Assembly: GCA_002699445.1 (NCBI GenBank)
Contig: PAAU01000068.1
Coordinates: 1-49,910 of the forward strand
Reading direction: 5' to 3'
Origin: Micrococcales bacterium
GTDB taxonomy: Bacteria > Actinomycetota > Actinomycetes > S36-B12 > GCA-2699445
DNA length: 49,910 nucleotides
The notes beneath the pieces are model-generated. The model was not told the origin of the DNA. It searched no databases and worked only from the letters and a program-made list of their open reading frames with translations. A program made the translations under genes and the position numbers. Positions 14,645 to 23,313 of the stretch are shown here, in pieces. Each line of letters opens with the position of its first letter. Within the stretch, counting starts at the first letter, position 1.

Positions 14645-16213
14645 CTAAGGGGCTGGCGGAACTACTACCGCCGCTCCATCCCGCCGATGGTCGCCGACGG
14701 CGGTGACGCTGCCATCAGCATGCCGCGTGACCGCGTGGACACCGCCAAAGAATAGGTTGGAAGTGGGCCAGAGATTCACCGGCGCAACGGTCTGGAGCTG
14801 ATCGATGACCTCCTCGTTCCAACCCGGTTCGATTTCGATAGCCGAGGGCCCGGGGTGAAGGCGGGGACCAGTTATGGCTTCGGTTATGTCCATACCCAGG
14901 TCAACTATTCGCAACAAGGTCAGCAGTAGCGCCGAGCGGATGCGTTCGCTCCCGCCAGAACCGAGACCGGTAATACTGCCGTCCCCCTGACACAAAATGG
15001 TGGGAGCCATCATCGAACCCAGTCGGAGCCCGGGTGGTAGCGAGTGGAAGCCCCCAGGATTCAAATCCTCCTCGCCAAGCATGTTGTTTAAGAGAATCCC
15101 CGTTCCTGGGATGACGGTTCCAGAGCCTGAACCGTTGGAAGTAGTCAGGCTCGCGACCATCCCATCTGAATCAACGACGCTGATGTGGGTCGTTCCTCTA
15201 CTCACATGAGGGATACCGTCGCGTAAGTCTGCCGCCCGAATCGCAGCGGTCGAACGCGCCAGAGCGTCTATAACATTTTTCCAGATCTCGGGCGGCTGCT
15301 CGACGGGAGCTAATCGTTCTAGCGCGTCGGCGATGATGGCGCCACCGAAAGCGGGTCGAGCATTGAGATTGATCTCGGCACCATTGCGCATTACAACCAG
15401 TGGGGTCCGTTCCATTACTTCGTACGCATTGAGATCTTCTCGAGTTATGTGTCCGGCGGTTTGCGCCATTAGATCCAAAAGGGGGTCGGCATAGGCAGAA
15501 GACTTTATCGAGTCGACTTCGCCATCCCCGATGCGCTGAAGGAATCGTGCAAGATCAGAGTTGGCCACGGTGTCTCCGGCCTCAGCGTAGTGTCCGAGAT
15601 CGGTGCGGATGAGAGCTTGACTGTCTGATGTCAGCTTTAAGATGTCCCGAATCAGTGCTAAAACCTCCGCCTGCACTGGCTCAACTTCGGCACCACGCAG
15701 AGCGGCGGCAATTGCAGGAGCAACAACGCTCTTCAGCGGTACTCGTCCGAATCGGGCATGGGCGGTGAGAAAACCCGCGAGTGTCCCGGGAACGGCCACA
15801 GAACCGGGGCCGACATGAAATTCCTGTTCTGCCCCGGGAAACGTCACCACTACAGGAGTGAAGTCAGCGGCTTTTACTTGTTCAACTGAGCCCAAGCCCG
15901 GAGAGTTCACGAAGAAGTCGAGTACTCGACCGGTGCCATCTGGCTCACGAATATTGAGAAAACCACCTCCACCGAGCGAGGTAAAGGCGACCTCACTGAT
16001 GTTGGCGGCGAAAGTGCCGCCGATAGCAGCGTCGACGGCGTTTCCACCCTTGTGAAGTACTGAGATGGCGGCCATTGCGGTGTCTCGAGACCCAGCGGCT
16101 ACAGCAGCGCTGCCTGGAGGTCCTTGAGCGACTGCCGCGGATCCGGGTAACGACGGGGATTGCCTCACCTGCGACAGGTTACTGACAACGCGCGTGCTCC
16201 GCTCCGAACCCAC
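14645..16213 (-). CDS. Gamma-glutamyltransferase family protein (Ntn hydrolase)
   Basis: The 522-residue protein has the fold landmarks of the family: AAISVLHKGGNAVDAA, SLGGGGFLNI, the autocleavage/nucleophile site RGTTHISVVD (T341) and the oxyanion region GSGSGT and GSMMAPTI. Self-cleavage before T341 would give large and small subunits that hydrolyse or transfer gamma-glutamyl groups. No signal peptide is visible, so unlike periplasmic GGT it may act in the cytoplasm. It starts at GTG 16213, though the ribosome binding site is weak. It is divergent from a glutamate-cysteine ligase-like gene only 85 bases away, which suggests linked gamma-glutamyl metabolism. Substrate unproven. Confidence 0.85.
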   Translation of the reverse strand: MGSERSTRVVSNLSQVRQSPSLPGSAAVAQGPPGSAAVAAGSRDTAMAAISVLHKGGNAVDAAIGGTFAANISEVAFTSLGGGGFLNIREPDGTGRVLDFFVNSPGLGSVEQVKAADFTPVVVTFPGAEQEFHVGPGSVAVPGTLAGFLTAHARFGRVPLKSVVAPAIAAALRGAEVEPVQAEVLALIRDILKLTSDSQALIRTDLGHYAEAGDTVANSDLARFLQRIGDGEVDSIKSSAYADPLLDLMAQTAGHITREDLNAYEVMERTPLVVMRNGAEINLNARPAFGGAIIADALERLAPVEQPPEIWKNVIDALARSTAAIRAADLRDGIPHVSRGTTHISVVDSDGMVASLTTSNGSGSGTVIPGTGILLNNMLGEEDLNPGGFHSLPPGLRLGSMMAPTILCQGDGSITGLGSGGSERIRSALLLTLLRIVDLGMDITEAITGPRLHPGPSAIEIEPGWNEEVIDQLQTVAPVNLWPTSNLFFGGVHAVTRHADGSVTAVGDHRRDGAAVVVPPAP

Positions 16214-16298
16214 CCCAGTGGTTCGCCGGGTGTGCTGCGGGCTCGGCCACTAGGCTATTAACGATTCCGGGATCGCGGCTCATCAGCGAGGAGAAGCA

Positions 16299-17438
16299 AT
16301 GCCAATCGAGTTCACTCCCTCCCCTCGCCGCAGCCTCGGGGTTGAGGTTGAGCTGGGGATTATTGATGTCGAGTCTCGACATCTGGTTCCGCGAGCCAAC
16401 GACGTTATTTCGGCATTGTTGTCCGGGCACGCCGATGTGACTGAGCATCCCAAAGTAAAGCAGGAATTATTCCTGTCGACTATCGAGATCATTACTGGTG
16501 TGTGCTTAACCGCTGCTGAAGCGCACGCTGATCTGACGGCAACGCTCCGCGAAGTGCAGGGCTACCTAGAGCCTCGTGGCATGGCACTCCTGGGCGGTGG
16601 AGTTCACCCGTTTACTGACCCAGCGTCACTGCAACGTCGACCGAATAAGCGATACGACAACCTGGTAAATCGAATCCAGTGGCCAGCACGCCGGTTGCAG
16701 ATCCACGGGATTCATTTCCACGTCGGCATTGGCGACGCGGATCGAGCTATTGCCGTTCTGAATCGCTCACTACGCTACCTGCCGCTTTTTGTTGCTCTCA
16801 GCTCGTCGTCTCCCTACTGGGAGGGAACCGACACGGGTCTAGCTTCTGTGCGAACGAAAATTTTCGAAAGTTTGCCAACTGCGGGTCTACCGGTTCGTTT
16901 TGCTGATTGGGCTCACTATGAGGACTACGTCGAGATCATGCTGGAAACTAATGGCATTGGTTCGATCCGAGAGATTTGGTGGGACATCCGGCCGCACGCA
17001 CAGTACGGCACATTGGAGTTTCGGATGTCTGATGGCACCGCCACCCTGAGGGAGGCAGTTGGGCTCGCGGCGCTTGCACAGTGTCTTGTTGAGTATCTGG
17101 ATAGTTCCTTATCTGAGGGCCTGGGGCCTGCGGAGCCTTCCGAGTGGACCGTGCGGGAAAACAAATGGCGAGCGGCCAGATTCGGTTTGGATGCTCAATT
17201 GGTGGGTGAGGGTGGGCAGACCATCGGAGTCCCCGACGCAGTGGCGGACTTACTAACCGTCTTACAGCCAATCGGGGTAGAGCTTGGCTGCGAAAGAGAG
17301 TTGGGTTGGGTGCGCGAGATTCTGGATACCGGAAGTAGTAGTTCCCGTCAACGAGCTTTCATAGATCAGGGTGCGACTCTAACTGAGGTAGTAGACCGGA
17401 TGGTTCTTGAATTGGGTACGGATCGGATCGCGCCATGA
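16299..17438 (+). CDS. Carboxylate-amine ligase, GCS2 (YbdK) family
   Basis: The 379-residue protein matches the glutamate-cysteine ligase 2 family: SLGVEVELGIID at the start, GGGVHPF, HGIHFHVGI, LSSSSPYWEG, and an acidic/Arg core TLEFRMSDGT. Members join glutamate to cysteine or another amine using ATP; the true substrate is often unknown. GAGGAGA precedes the ATG. It is translationally coupled (ATGA overlap) to an M20 amidohydrolase and divergent from a gamma-glutamyltransferase. Together these could make and break gamma-glutamyl compounds. Confidence 0.82.
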   Translation: MPIEFTPSPRRSLGVEVELGIIDVESRHLVPRANDVISALLSGHADVTEHPKVKQELFLSTIEIITGVCLTAAEAHADLTATLREVQGYLEPRGMALLGGGVHPFTDPASLQRRPNKRYDNLVNRIQWPARRLQIHGIHFHVGIGDADRAIAVLNRSLRYLPLFVALSSSSPYWEGTDTGLASVRTKIFESLPTAGLPVRFADWAHYEDYVEIMLETNGIGSIREIWWDIRPHAQYGTLEFRMSDGTATLREAVGLAALAQCLVEYLDSSLSEGLGPAEPSEWTVRENKWRAARFGLDAQLVGEGGQTIGVPDAVADLLTVLQPIGVELGCERELGWVREILDTGSSSSRQRAFIDQGATLTEVVDRMVLELGTDRIAP

Positions 17439-18727
17439 GGGAAGCGCAAGACGATGAGGTGTTTCCGGAGAGTGCTCAGCCCGGAAGTGAACCGGTTCAG
17501 TCAGCTACCGACTCTGTTACTTCTCCAGATCTCAAACGGTTGATCGATGATTTCTCCGCGGAGTATGAGGATTCGCTGATTTCGTTTCGACGCAAGCTGC
17601 ACGCAGGACCGGAACTGTCGTTCCAGGAGTTCGCCACAACCGATGCGGTTGCTGAGCGATTGACGCAAGCCGGTCTGTCAACACATCGATTACCCAGCGG
17701 TACCGGTTTGTTCTGTGACATCGGTGTCGCAGGGACGCGGGTAGCACTCCGTGCAGATTTGGACGCTTTGGCAATGCCAGACGGTAAAGCAGTTCCCTAT
17801 CGGTCTCAAAACGATGGAGTAGCTCACGCTTGCGGTCACGATGTGCACACTTCCATCGTCTTGGGGGCAGCGCTGGTCTTGAGTCGTTTATCCGAAATGG
17901 GATTGTTGCCGGGTCAGCTTCGAGTGATCTTTGAACCGGGCGAGGAACAAGTGCCTGGGGGCGCGGTTGAGGTGGTGGAACTCGGGTTGTTGCGCGACAT
18001 AGCGATGGTTTTCGCCGTTCACTGCGATCCGAAGTTGGATGTGGGTGTCGTTGGAAGCCGGGTTGGGCCAATCACTTCGGCGGCCGACAGGGTGGAGGTC
18101 ACGTTGCATGGTCCCGGCGGGCATACGGCACGGCCGAATCTGACCGTAGACTTGGTGGCCCTGATGGCTCGACTCATTCAAGAACTCCCAGACAAGCTAG
18201 AAGCTCGCTTAGGAGGTCCGCAGAACTGCCGGATGGTCTTTGGCGCAGCCCATGCGGGGGATGCAGTAAACGTTATTCCTGCGACGGCCGTCGTTGGCGG
18301 TTCACTAAGGACCCCCGATCTGGTTGCTTGGGATTCGGCTCCGCGTGCCTTGACGGAGTCGTTGGAAGAAATCCTCGGTGACTCCGGGGCGAGCTGGGAA
18401 GTGATTCATGTCCGAGGAGTCCCCCCGGTGACCAACGACAGCGGGGCTGCCGAAATTGCCGCTCAGTGCGTCCAGGACTTGCTGGGTCAGGATGCGTTAG
18501 TGAAGACCGAGCATTCCTGGGGTGGTGACTCATTCGGTTGGATGACAAAGGAAACTCGTGGAGCATTCCTGCGTCTGGGAACTCATGACCCCAAGCAGGA
18601 CACCCGATTGGATTTACATCACAGACAGTTCGATGTGGCAGAGGAGGCCATCTTGATCGGTGTTCGACTGCTGTGTCGGACTGCTGTTAGCGCCCTCTCT
18701 GAGCTGCAGGAGTCCTCGAGCAGGTAA
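17435..18727 (+). CDS. M20 family amidohydrolase (hippurate/aminoacylase type)
   Basis: The 430-residue cytoplasmic protein shows the M20D pattern: RRKLHAGPELSFQEF, RADLDALAMPD, HACGHDVHT (H131, C133, H135) and EPGEEQVPGGA (E170/E171), with the lid domain around HTARPN. Enzymes of this type remove acyl groups from amino acids. The first 30 residues are acidic and variable. The ATG overlaps the stop of the upstream ligase gene by four bases, so the two are made together. It may hydrolyse an amide formed or imported by its neighbours; this is inference from the operon. Confidence 0.85.
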   Translation: MREAQDDEVFPESAQPGSEPVQSATDSVTSPDLKRLIDDFSAEYEDSLISFRRKLHAGPELSFQEFATTDAVAERLTQAGLSTHRLPSGTGLFCDIGVAGTRVALRADLDALAMPDGKAVPYRSQNDGVAHACGHDVHTSIVLGAALVLSRLSEMGLLPGQLRVIFEPGEEQVPGGAVEVVELGLLRDIAMVFAVHCDPKLDVGVVGSRVGPITSAADRVEVTLHGPGGHTARPNLTVDLVALMARLIQELPDKLEARLGGPQNCRMVFGAAHAGDAVNVIPATAVVGGSLRTPDLVAWDSAPRALTESLEEILGDSGASWEVIHVRGVPPVTNDSGAAEIAAQCVQDLLGQDALVKTEHSWGGDSFGWMTKETRGAFLRLGTHDPKQDTRLDLHHRQFDVAEEAILIGVRLLCRTAVSALSELQESSSR

Positions 18728-18766
18728 CGGATTTGATGGGGAACATATAGTTGGATGTCCTACTAT

Positions 18767-18812
18767 TTGACATAGTACGATGTGAGTACTCTCGTCATTC
18801 CGAGTACTCACA
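18767..18812 (+). promoter_or_regulatory. Promoter region with double GAGTACTC operator upstream of icmF
   Basis: TGTGAGTACTC (18781-18791) and GAGTACTCACA (18802-18812) form a perfect 11-base inverted repeat with a 10-base spacer. Each arm also contains the 8-base palindrome GAGTACTC, so two identical dyads lie 21 bases apart, two helical turns. TTGACA (18767-18772) just upstream is a good -35 match, though the -10 is unclear. The site ends 22 bases before the icmF GTG. The MarR protein encoded at the operon's end is the natural candidate to bind here. Confidence 0.6.
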
Positions 18813-18834
18813 CGATTCTGGTGGAAGGACTTCA

Positions 18835-21800
18835 GTGGACGCGACCCTGCACCAGCCGAAACATTCGATCCGAATTGTCACCGCGGCGAGTCTCTTTGAT
18901 GGCCATGACGCAGCCATAAACGTCATGCGGCGAATACTGCAAGACCAGGGTGCCGAGATCATTCATCTGGGTCACGATCGATCTGTTGCTGAAGTGGTTG
19001 CGGCGGCGGTGCAAGAAGATGCTGCTGCAGTGGCAATCTCCTCATATCAAGGTGGACACATTGAATATTTCAGCTACCTGCGCGACCAACTTGACGCGGC
19101 CGGAGCGAAGACCGTTCGAATCTACGGCGGTGGCGGCGGTGTAATCGTTCCCGAAGAAATTGAGCAGTTGAGTAGGCGGGGCATCAAGATCTTTTCTCCC
19201 GAGGACGGACAAGATCTTGGATTGCCGGGGATGATCAATACGATCATTCAAGAGTGTGATCGACCAGTGGAGTTACAGTCTGATCCGCGTCTGGTTCACC
19301 AAGAACATGACGGCGAGATCGCCCGAGCTATCACAGCTATCGAATCGGGTGACGAGGTCGAACTGGCGGGGGATTCGCCTCCAGCGTTGGTCGTCGGTAT
19401 CACAGGAACTGGTGGAGCTGGAAAATCCTCCGTGACTGACGAGCTTCTCCGCCGTTTCCGCCTGGACTATGAAGATGAACTGCGAATCGCTGTACTAGCC
19501 GTCGACCCCAGTCGACGTCGCAGTGGTGGTGCCTTACTTGGCGATCGTATTCGGTTCAACTCATTGCGAGGCGAACACATTTTCTTTCGGTCCATGGCGA
19601 CGCGAAACTCTGGACCAAGTGAACCGCAGGCTTTGCCGCGGGCGATCAACTTGCTCCAAAACAGTGGCTTCGATTTGGTAATAGTGGAGACCCCGGGTTT
19701 GGGTCAAGGAGATACCACTCTGGTCGATCTTGTAGACGTGTCGGTCTATGTGATGACCGCAGACTATGGGGCAGCGTCGCAGCTGGAAAAGATCGGCATG
19801 CTTGACTACGCCGACGCGGTGCTCATCAACAAGTTTGAGCGAACCGGCGCTGAGGATGCCCGCCGTGAGGTAGCGCGACAGTTGGTACGTAATCGGAAAC
19901 AGTTCGGTGCCCGTTGGGAGGAGATGCCAGTATTTGGAACGAGCGCGGCGCAGTTCGCCGACCCTGGGATCACGCGCGCATATCAGTGGCTAAAAGAAAC
20001 GCTGGTCGGCCGCGGCTTTCGTGAGGGTGGCCTACCTGATGTCCTGTTGAGCACGCCAGTGGCTCGATCAGGCCAACCGATGGTCCCACCAGATCGCGAT
20101 CGCTATCTGGCTGAGATTTCCGCCAGCGTCCGGGGGTACCACAGCTGCACTGAGGAAGTTGCCGAACTCATTGGGCGTCGGCAGTCTGTACGTGCAGCAG
20201 CAGCGGAGCTTGCTGATGACCCAGCTGTCCGGAACTCGCTCACCTCTCGAGCAGCAGATCTCAACCTGGAGATTCCCGAATCGGAGCAAGATTTATTGAA
20301 CGGTTGGGACGTATTGCAGCGGGAGTATCGTCGTGAAGCGTACGTGTCGGTTGTGGGTTCACGGGAGGAGACCACATCGCTTTTCAGCGAGACGCTTTCT
20401 GGAACTCCGGTGCCCCGTATCGCACTTCCTAAATACACCTCAGAAGCAGATGCCTATCGTTGGCTACGGCAAGAAAATATTCCCGGTGAGTTTCCTTTCA
20501 CTGCAGGAGTCTTTGCATTCCGGCGAACAAATGAGGACCCGGCGCGCATGTTCGCGGGCGAAGGTGATGCGTTCCGCACGAATCGACGCTTCCATCTGTT
20601 GTCGGAAGATATGGCGGCAACCCGACTCTCGACGGCCTTTGACTCAGTCACCCTTTATGGCCGCGATCCCGCCCAGCAACCGGATGTGTATGGCAAGATC
20701 GGCACCGCCGGCGTGTCAATCGCATCCCTCGATGATATGAAGGAACTTTTTCGTGGGTTCGATCTTCTCCACCCCACGACCAGCGTCTCGATGACGATCA
20801 ATGGCCCAGCGCCAGCCATTCTCGCTATGTTTCTCGTGACGGCCATCGATCAGCAGACTGAAAAGTTTGCTGAGGAACACGATCGTGAACCCGACGCCAC
20901 TGAATCTGCCGACATCACCCGCCAAACTCTCAACCAGGTGCGGGGGACCGTTCAGGCGGACATCTTGAAAGAGGACCAAGGCCAAAACACTTGTCTGTTT
21001 TCGACCGAGTTTGCATTGCGCTGCATGGCTGATGTTCAGGAGTGGTTTGTGCAAAACGCGGTCCGGAATTTCTACTCAGTTTCTATCTCGGGGTATCACA
21101 TCGCTGAGGCAGGGGCGAATCCCATCTCGCAGTTGGCCTTCACCTTGGCAAATGCATTTACCTATGTTGAGATCTATCGAGCCCGAGGAATGTCAGTCGA
21201 TGATTTTGCGGCGAATCTTTCCTTTTTCTTCAGCAACGGTATGGATGCTGAATATGCCGTGCTCGGCAGAGTTGCGCGGCGAATCTGGGCTGTGGCAATG
21301 CGGGATGTGTACGGCGCCAGTGAACGTTCTCAACGGTTGAAGTATCACGTTCAGACATCAGGACGGTCGCTTCATGCCCAGGAGATGTCGTTCAACGACA
21401 TTAGAACTACTCTCCAGGCTCTGGTTGCGAGCTACGATAACTGCAACTCGTTGCATACCAACGCTTACGACGAGGCGGTCACTACTCCGACGCCAGAGTC
21501 GGTGCGCCGGGCGATGGCCATTCAACTCATAATAAATCGAGAGTGGGGTTTGTCAGCCAACGAGAATCCGCAGCAAGGTTCTTTCATTATCGATGAGCTC
21601 ACCGATCTAGTTGAAGAAGCAGTTTTGACAGAGTTCGATCGGATCAGTCAACGAGGTGGTGTCTTGGGTGCCATGGAGTCCGGATATCAGCGCGGTCGGA
21701 TCCAAGATGAGTCGTTGCGCTACGAGCAGCGGAAGCATGATGGCTCGCTTCCTATCGTCGGAGTAAACACGTTTGTGTCGGCAAACGAGATACCAGAGAC

Positions 21801-22038
21801 GACTCCCCATCTGATGCGCGCTACCGAGGCTGAGAAACAGTCACAGCTACAACGGCTAGCGGGGTTCACTGACCGCAATAGTGCTAGTGCTCGGTTGGCA
21901 CTGGACCGACTACAGCAGGTCGCGGCTGAAGGTGGAAACGTATTTGCCGAACTCATGACCACGGTTCGAGTTTGTACGCTGGGGCAGATTACCGAAGCAT
22001 TTTTTGAGGTCGGTGGCCAGTATCGGAGAAATACATGA
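18835..22038 (+). CDS. icmF: Fused isobutyryl-CoA mutase (IcmF)
   Basis: The 1067-residue protein interconverts isobutyryl-CoA and butyryl-CoA (or similar acyl-CoA isomers) with coenzyme B12. Domains in order: B12-binding (residues about 10-140, cobalt ligand H24 in DGHDAA), a MeaB-type G-protein chaperone (P-loop GTGGAGKSS near 190, NKFERTGAEDA later) and the mutase barrel (about 520-1060). This order and length are those of IcmF, not of methylmalonyl-CoA mutase. I start at GTG 18835 because GGAAGGA lies just before it and residues upstream match nothing and overlap the operator. Its stop overlaps the ATG of a marR gene by four bases. It would serve branched-chain or butyrate metabolism, perhaps supplying primers to FAS. 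Confidence 0.92.
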   Translation: MDATLHQPKHSIRIVTAASLFDGHDAAINVMRRILQDQGAEIIHLGHDRSVAEVVAAAVQEDAAAVAISSYQGGHIEYFSYLRDQLDAAGAKTVRIYGGGGGVIVPEEIEQLSRRGIKIFSPEDGQDLGLPGMINTIIQECDRPVELQSDPRLVHQEHDGEIARAITAIESGDEVELAGDSPPALVVGITGTGGAGKSSVTDELLRRFRLDYEDELRIAVLAVDPSRRRSGGALLGDRIRFNSLRGEHIFFRSMATRNSGPSEPQALPRAINLLQNSGFDLVIVETPGLGQGDTTLVDLVDVSVYVMTADYGAASQLEKIGMLDYADAVLINKFERTGAEDARREVARQLVRNRKQFGARWEEMPVFGTSAAQFADPGITRAYQWLKETLVGRGFREGGLPDVLLSTPVARSGQPMVPPDRDRYLAEISASVRGYHSCTEEVAELIGRRQSVRAAAAELADDPAVRNSLTSRAADLNLEIPESEQDLLNGWDVLQREYRREAYVSVVGSREETTSLFSETLSGTPVPRIALPKYTSEADAYRWLRQENIPGEFPFTAGVFAFRRTNEDPARMFAGEGDAFRTNRRFHLLSEDMAATRLSTAFDSVTLYGRDPAQQPDVYGKIGTAGVSIASLDDMKELFRGFDLLHPTTSVSMTINGPAPAILAMFLVTAIDQQTEKFAEEHDREPDATESADITRQTLNQVRGTVQADILKEDQGQNTCLFSTEFALRCMADVQEWFVQNAVRNFYSVSISGYHIAEAGANPISQLAFTLANAFTYVEIYRARGMSVDDFAANLSFFFSNGMDAEYAVLGRVARRIWAVAMRDVYGASERSQRLKYHVQTSGRSLHAQEMSFNDIRTTLQALVASYDNCNSLHTNAYDEAVTTPTPESVRRAMAIQLIINREWGLSANENPQQGSFIIDELTDLVEEAVLTEFDRISQRGGVLGAMESGYQRGRIQDESLRYEQRKHDGSLPIVGVNTFVSANEIPETTPHLMRATEAEKQSQLQRLAGFTDRNSASARLALDRLQQVAAEGGNVFAELMTTVRVCTLGQITEAFFEVGGQYRRNT

Positions 22039-22538
22039 GTAACTCTGCCGGGCCCCGAGATTTGGTAGCGCAGGCTCGTGAAAATTGGAAAGAACAAGGC
22101 TGGGCGGATGCCGCTTCTGGGATGGCGGCAACGACGTCGATTATGCGTGCCCACCAGATTCTGTTAGCGAGAGTTGATGCGCAACTGCGACCGCTGAATC
22201 TGACTTTCGCTCGGTACGAACTTCTCATGCTGTTGTCATTTTCAAGGGACGGGGCACTGCCGATGCGTGTCATTGGGGAGCGACTACAGGTGCATCCGAC
22301 CAGCGTGACTAGCGCAGTGGACCGCCTAGAACGAGATGCGTTGGTAGCCCGTCGTCAGCATCCCACTGACCGGCGGGCAGTTCTTGTTGTACTCGCGGAT
22401 ACTGGGAGGAAACTGGCGATGCGGGCGACTCGGCGCGTGAATGATCACGTATTTCTCGATTTGGGGATATCTAGAGCAGCGGCTGATGAACTAACTGACC
22501 TTGTGAACGGACTAAGGCGGTCCGAGGGAGACTTTTAG
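22035..22538 (+). CDS. MarR family transcriptional regulator
   Basis: A 167-residue MarR-type protein: an N-terminal dimerisation helix, then a winged helix with LTFARYELLMLL, IGERLQVHPTSVTSAVDRLE (recognition helix) and the wing HPTDRRAVLVVLAD. It is coupled to icmF by an ATGA overlap, so it probably senses a related acyl-CoA or carboxylate and controls its own operon through the dyads at 18781-18812. A strong hairpin overlaps its stop. Confidence 0.88.
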   Translation: MSNSAGPRDLVAQARENWKEQGWADAASGMAATTSIMRAHQILLARVDAQLRPLNLTFARYELLMLLSFSRDGALPMRVIGERLQVHPTSVTSAVDRLERDALVARRQHPTDRRAVLVVLADTGRKLAMRATRRVNDHVFLDLGISRAAADELTDLVNGLRRSEGDF

Positions 22539-22556
22539 CCCCTCAGACCGCCCTAG
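22512..22556. terminator. Bidirectional hairpin terminator
   Basis: CTAAGGCGGTC (22512-22522) pairs with GACCGCCCTAG (22546-22556) with one mismatch, and GAGGG pairs with CCCTC inside, leaving a loop with TTTT. It overlaps the end of marR and precedes the end of the convergent coiled-coil gene. Confidence 0.7.
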
Positions 22557-22573
22557 GCTGCTGTTGGTTGGGG

Positions 22574-23026
22574 CTAGTTGCCCTTCACCTTTTTCTGCGC
22601 TTTCTTTGAGGATTTCTTAGCTGAATCGCTTACTGAGTCTGCTGTCTCGCTGATTTTTGCCGAAGCGTCAGCACTCATCTGATTCCAGCCGTCCTTGACG
22701 TTGTCGACGGTGTCGCTGACGTTGTCGACTGCCTCCTTGGCGGTCTTTGCTGTTTCTAACTTCGATCTTACGACGAGTAGTTCCGCTTCGGTGCTATCCA
22801 CGTCCGCTTGGGCTTCTGCAACGTAGGCGTCCATTTGCTGCTGAATGAATTCGGTGTGCTCCCCGATCAAGGGGATGTCGCCGATCTTGTCAACAAGCTT
22901 GTCGCTCGCCTGCAAGGCCTTTAATTTAGCCTTGGCACCGGTTAACTCCGCTTCAAGCTTGCGTGTCTCCGCGTACCAACTGGCGACCTTTGCCTTTGCC
23001 TTTGATTTTGTTTCTTCGAATGCCAT
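22574..23026 (-). CDS. Coiled-coil, lysine-rich protein of unknown function
   Basis: A 150-residue, strongly helical protein made largely of Ala, Lys, Glu, Ser and Asp. Residues about 1-110 have heptad-like spacing with one break (IGDIPLIGEH). The last 50 residues resemble LEA-like or phasin-like tails (ADSVSDSAKKSSKKAQKKVKG) and could bind DNA, membrane or other polyanions. No known domain is recognised. There is no clear ribosome binding site before the ATG, so a leaderless transcript is possible. Confidence 0.6.
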   Translation of the reverse strand: MAFEETKSKAKAKVASWYAETRKLEAELTGAKAKLKALQASDKLVDKIGDIPLIGEHTEFIQQQMDAYVAEAQADVDSTEAELLVVRSKLETAKTAKEAVDNVSDTVDNVKDGWNQMSADASAKISETADSVSDSAKKSSKKAQKKVKGN

Positions 23027-23094
23027 GCATAAATGGTACCCAGTTAGCCGATACTTACACCCACGCCTGGGGGTTCTTCTGGCATTGTGGGGAC

Positions 23095-23307
23095 ATGGAC
23101 TCTACGAGCAAAGGCAACGTGCTGATGTTCGTTGGTGCGATGCTGGTGCTAGCGACGTTCTGGATGCTTCTTGCGGCGCTGGTGGAGGGCACTCCGGTTC
23201 GGCTGGCCATCGCTGCTTTAACGGCGATCGGTGCAATCGCAGTTTTTCGAACTTATGCGATTCACAAGAAGCGAGACTCCGACCAGACGGAGACATCTGA
23301 GGATTAA
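23095..23307 (+). CDS. Small two-helix membrane protein
   Basis: Seventy residues with two predicted membrane helices (VLMFVGAMLVLATFWMLLAAL and LAIAALTAIGAIAVF) and a short charged tail (KKRDSDQTETSED). The ATG at 23095 follows GTGGGGAC. It is divergent from the coiled-coil gene and ends seven bases before the stop of the convergent large hydrolase gene. No family is recognised. Confidence 0.55.
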   Translation: MDSTSKGNVLMFVGAMLVLATFWMLLAALVEGTPVRLAIAALTAIGAIAVFRTYAIHKKRDSDQTETSED

Positions 23308-23313
23308 GCGCGT

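Noticed and set aside
15920-15927. Another GAGTACTC palindrome, inside the ggt gene
   Set aside because: It is a single copy within coding sequence, without the paired arrangement seen before icmF; probably chance.
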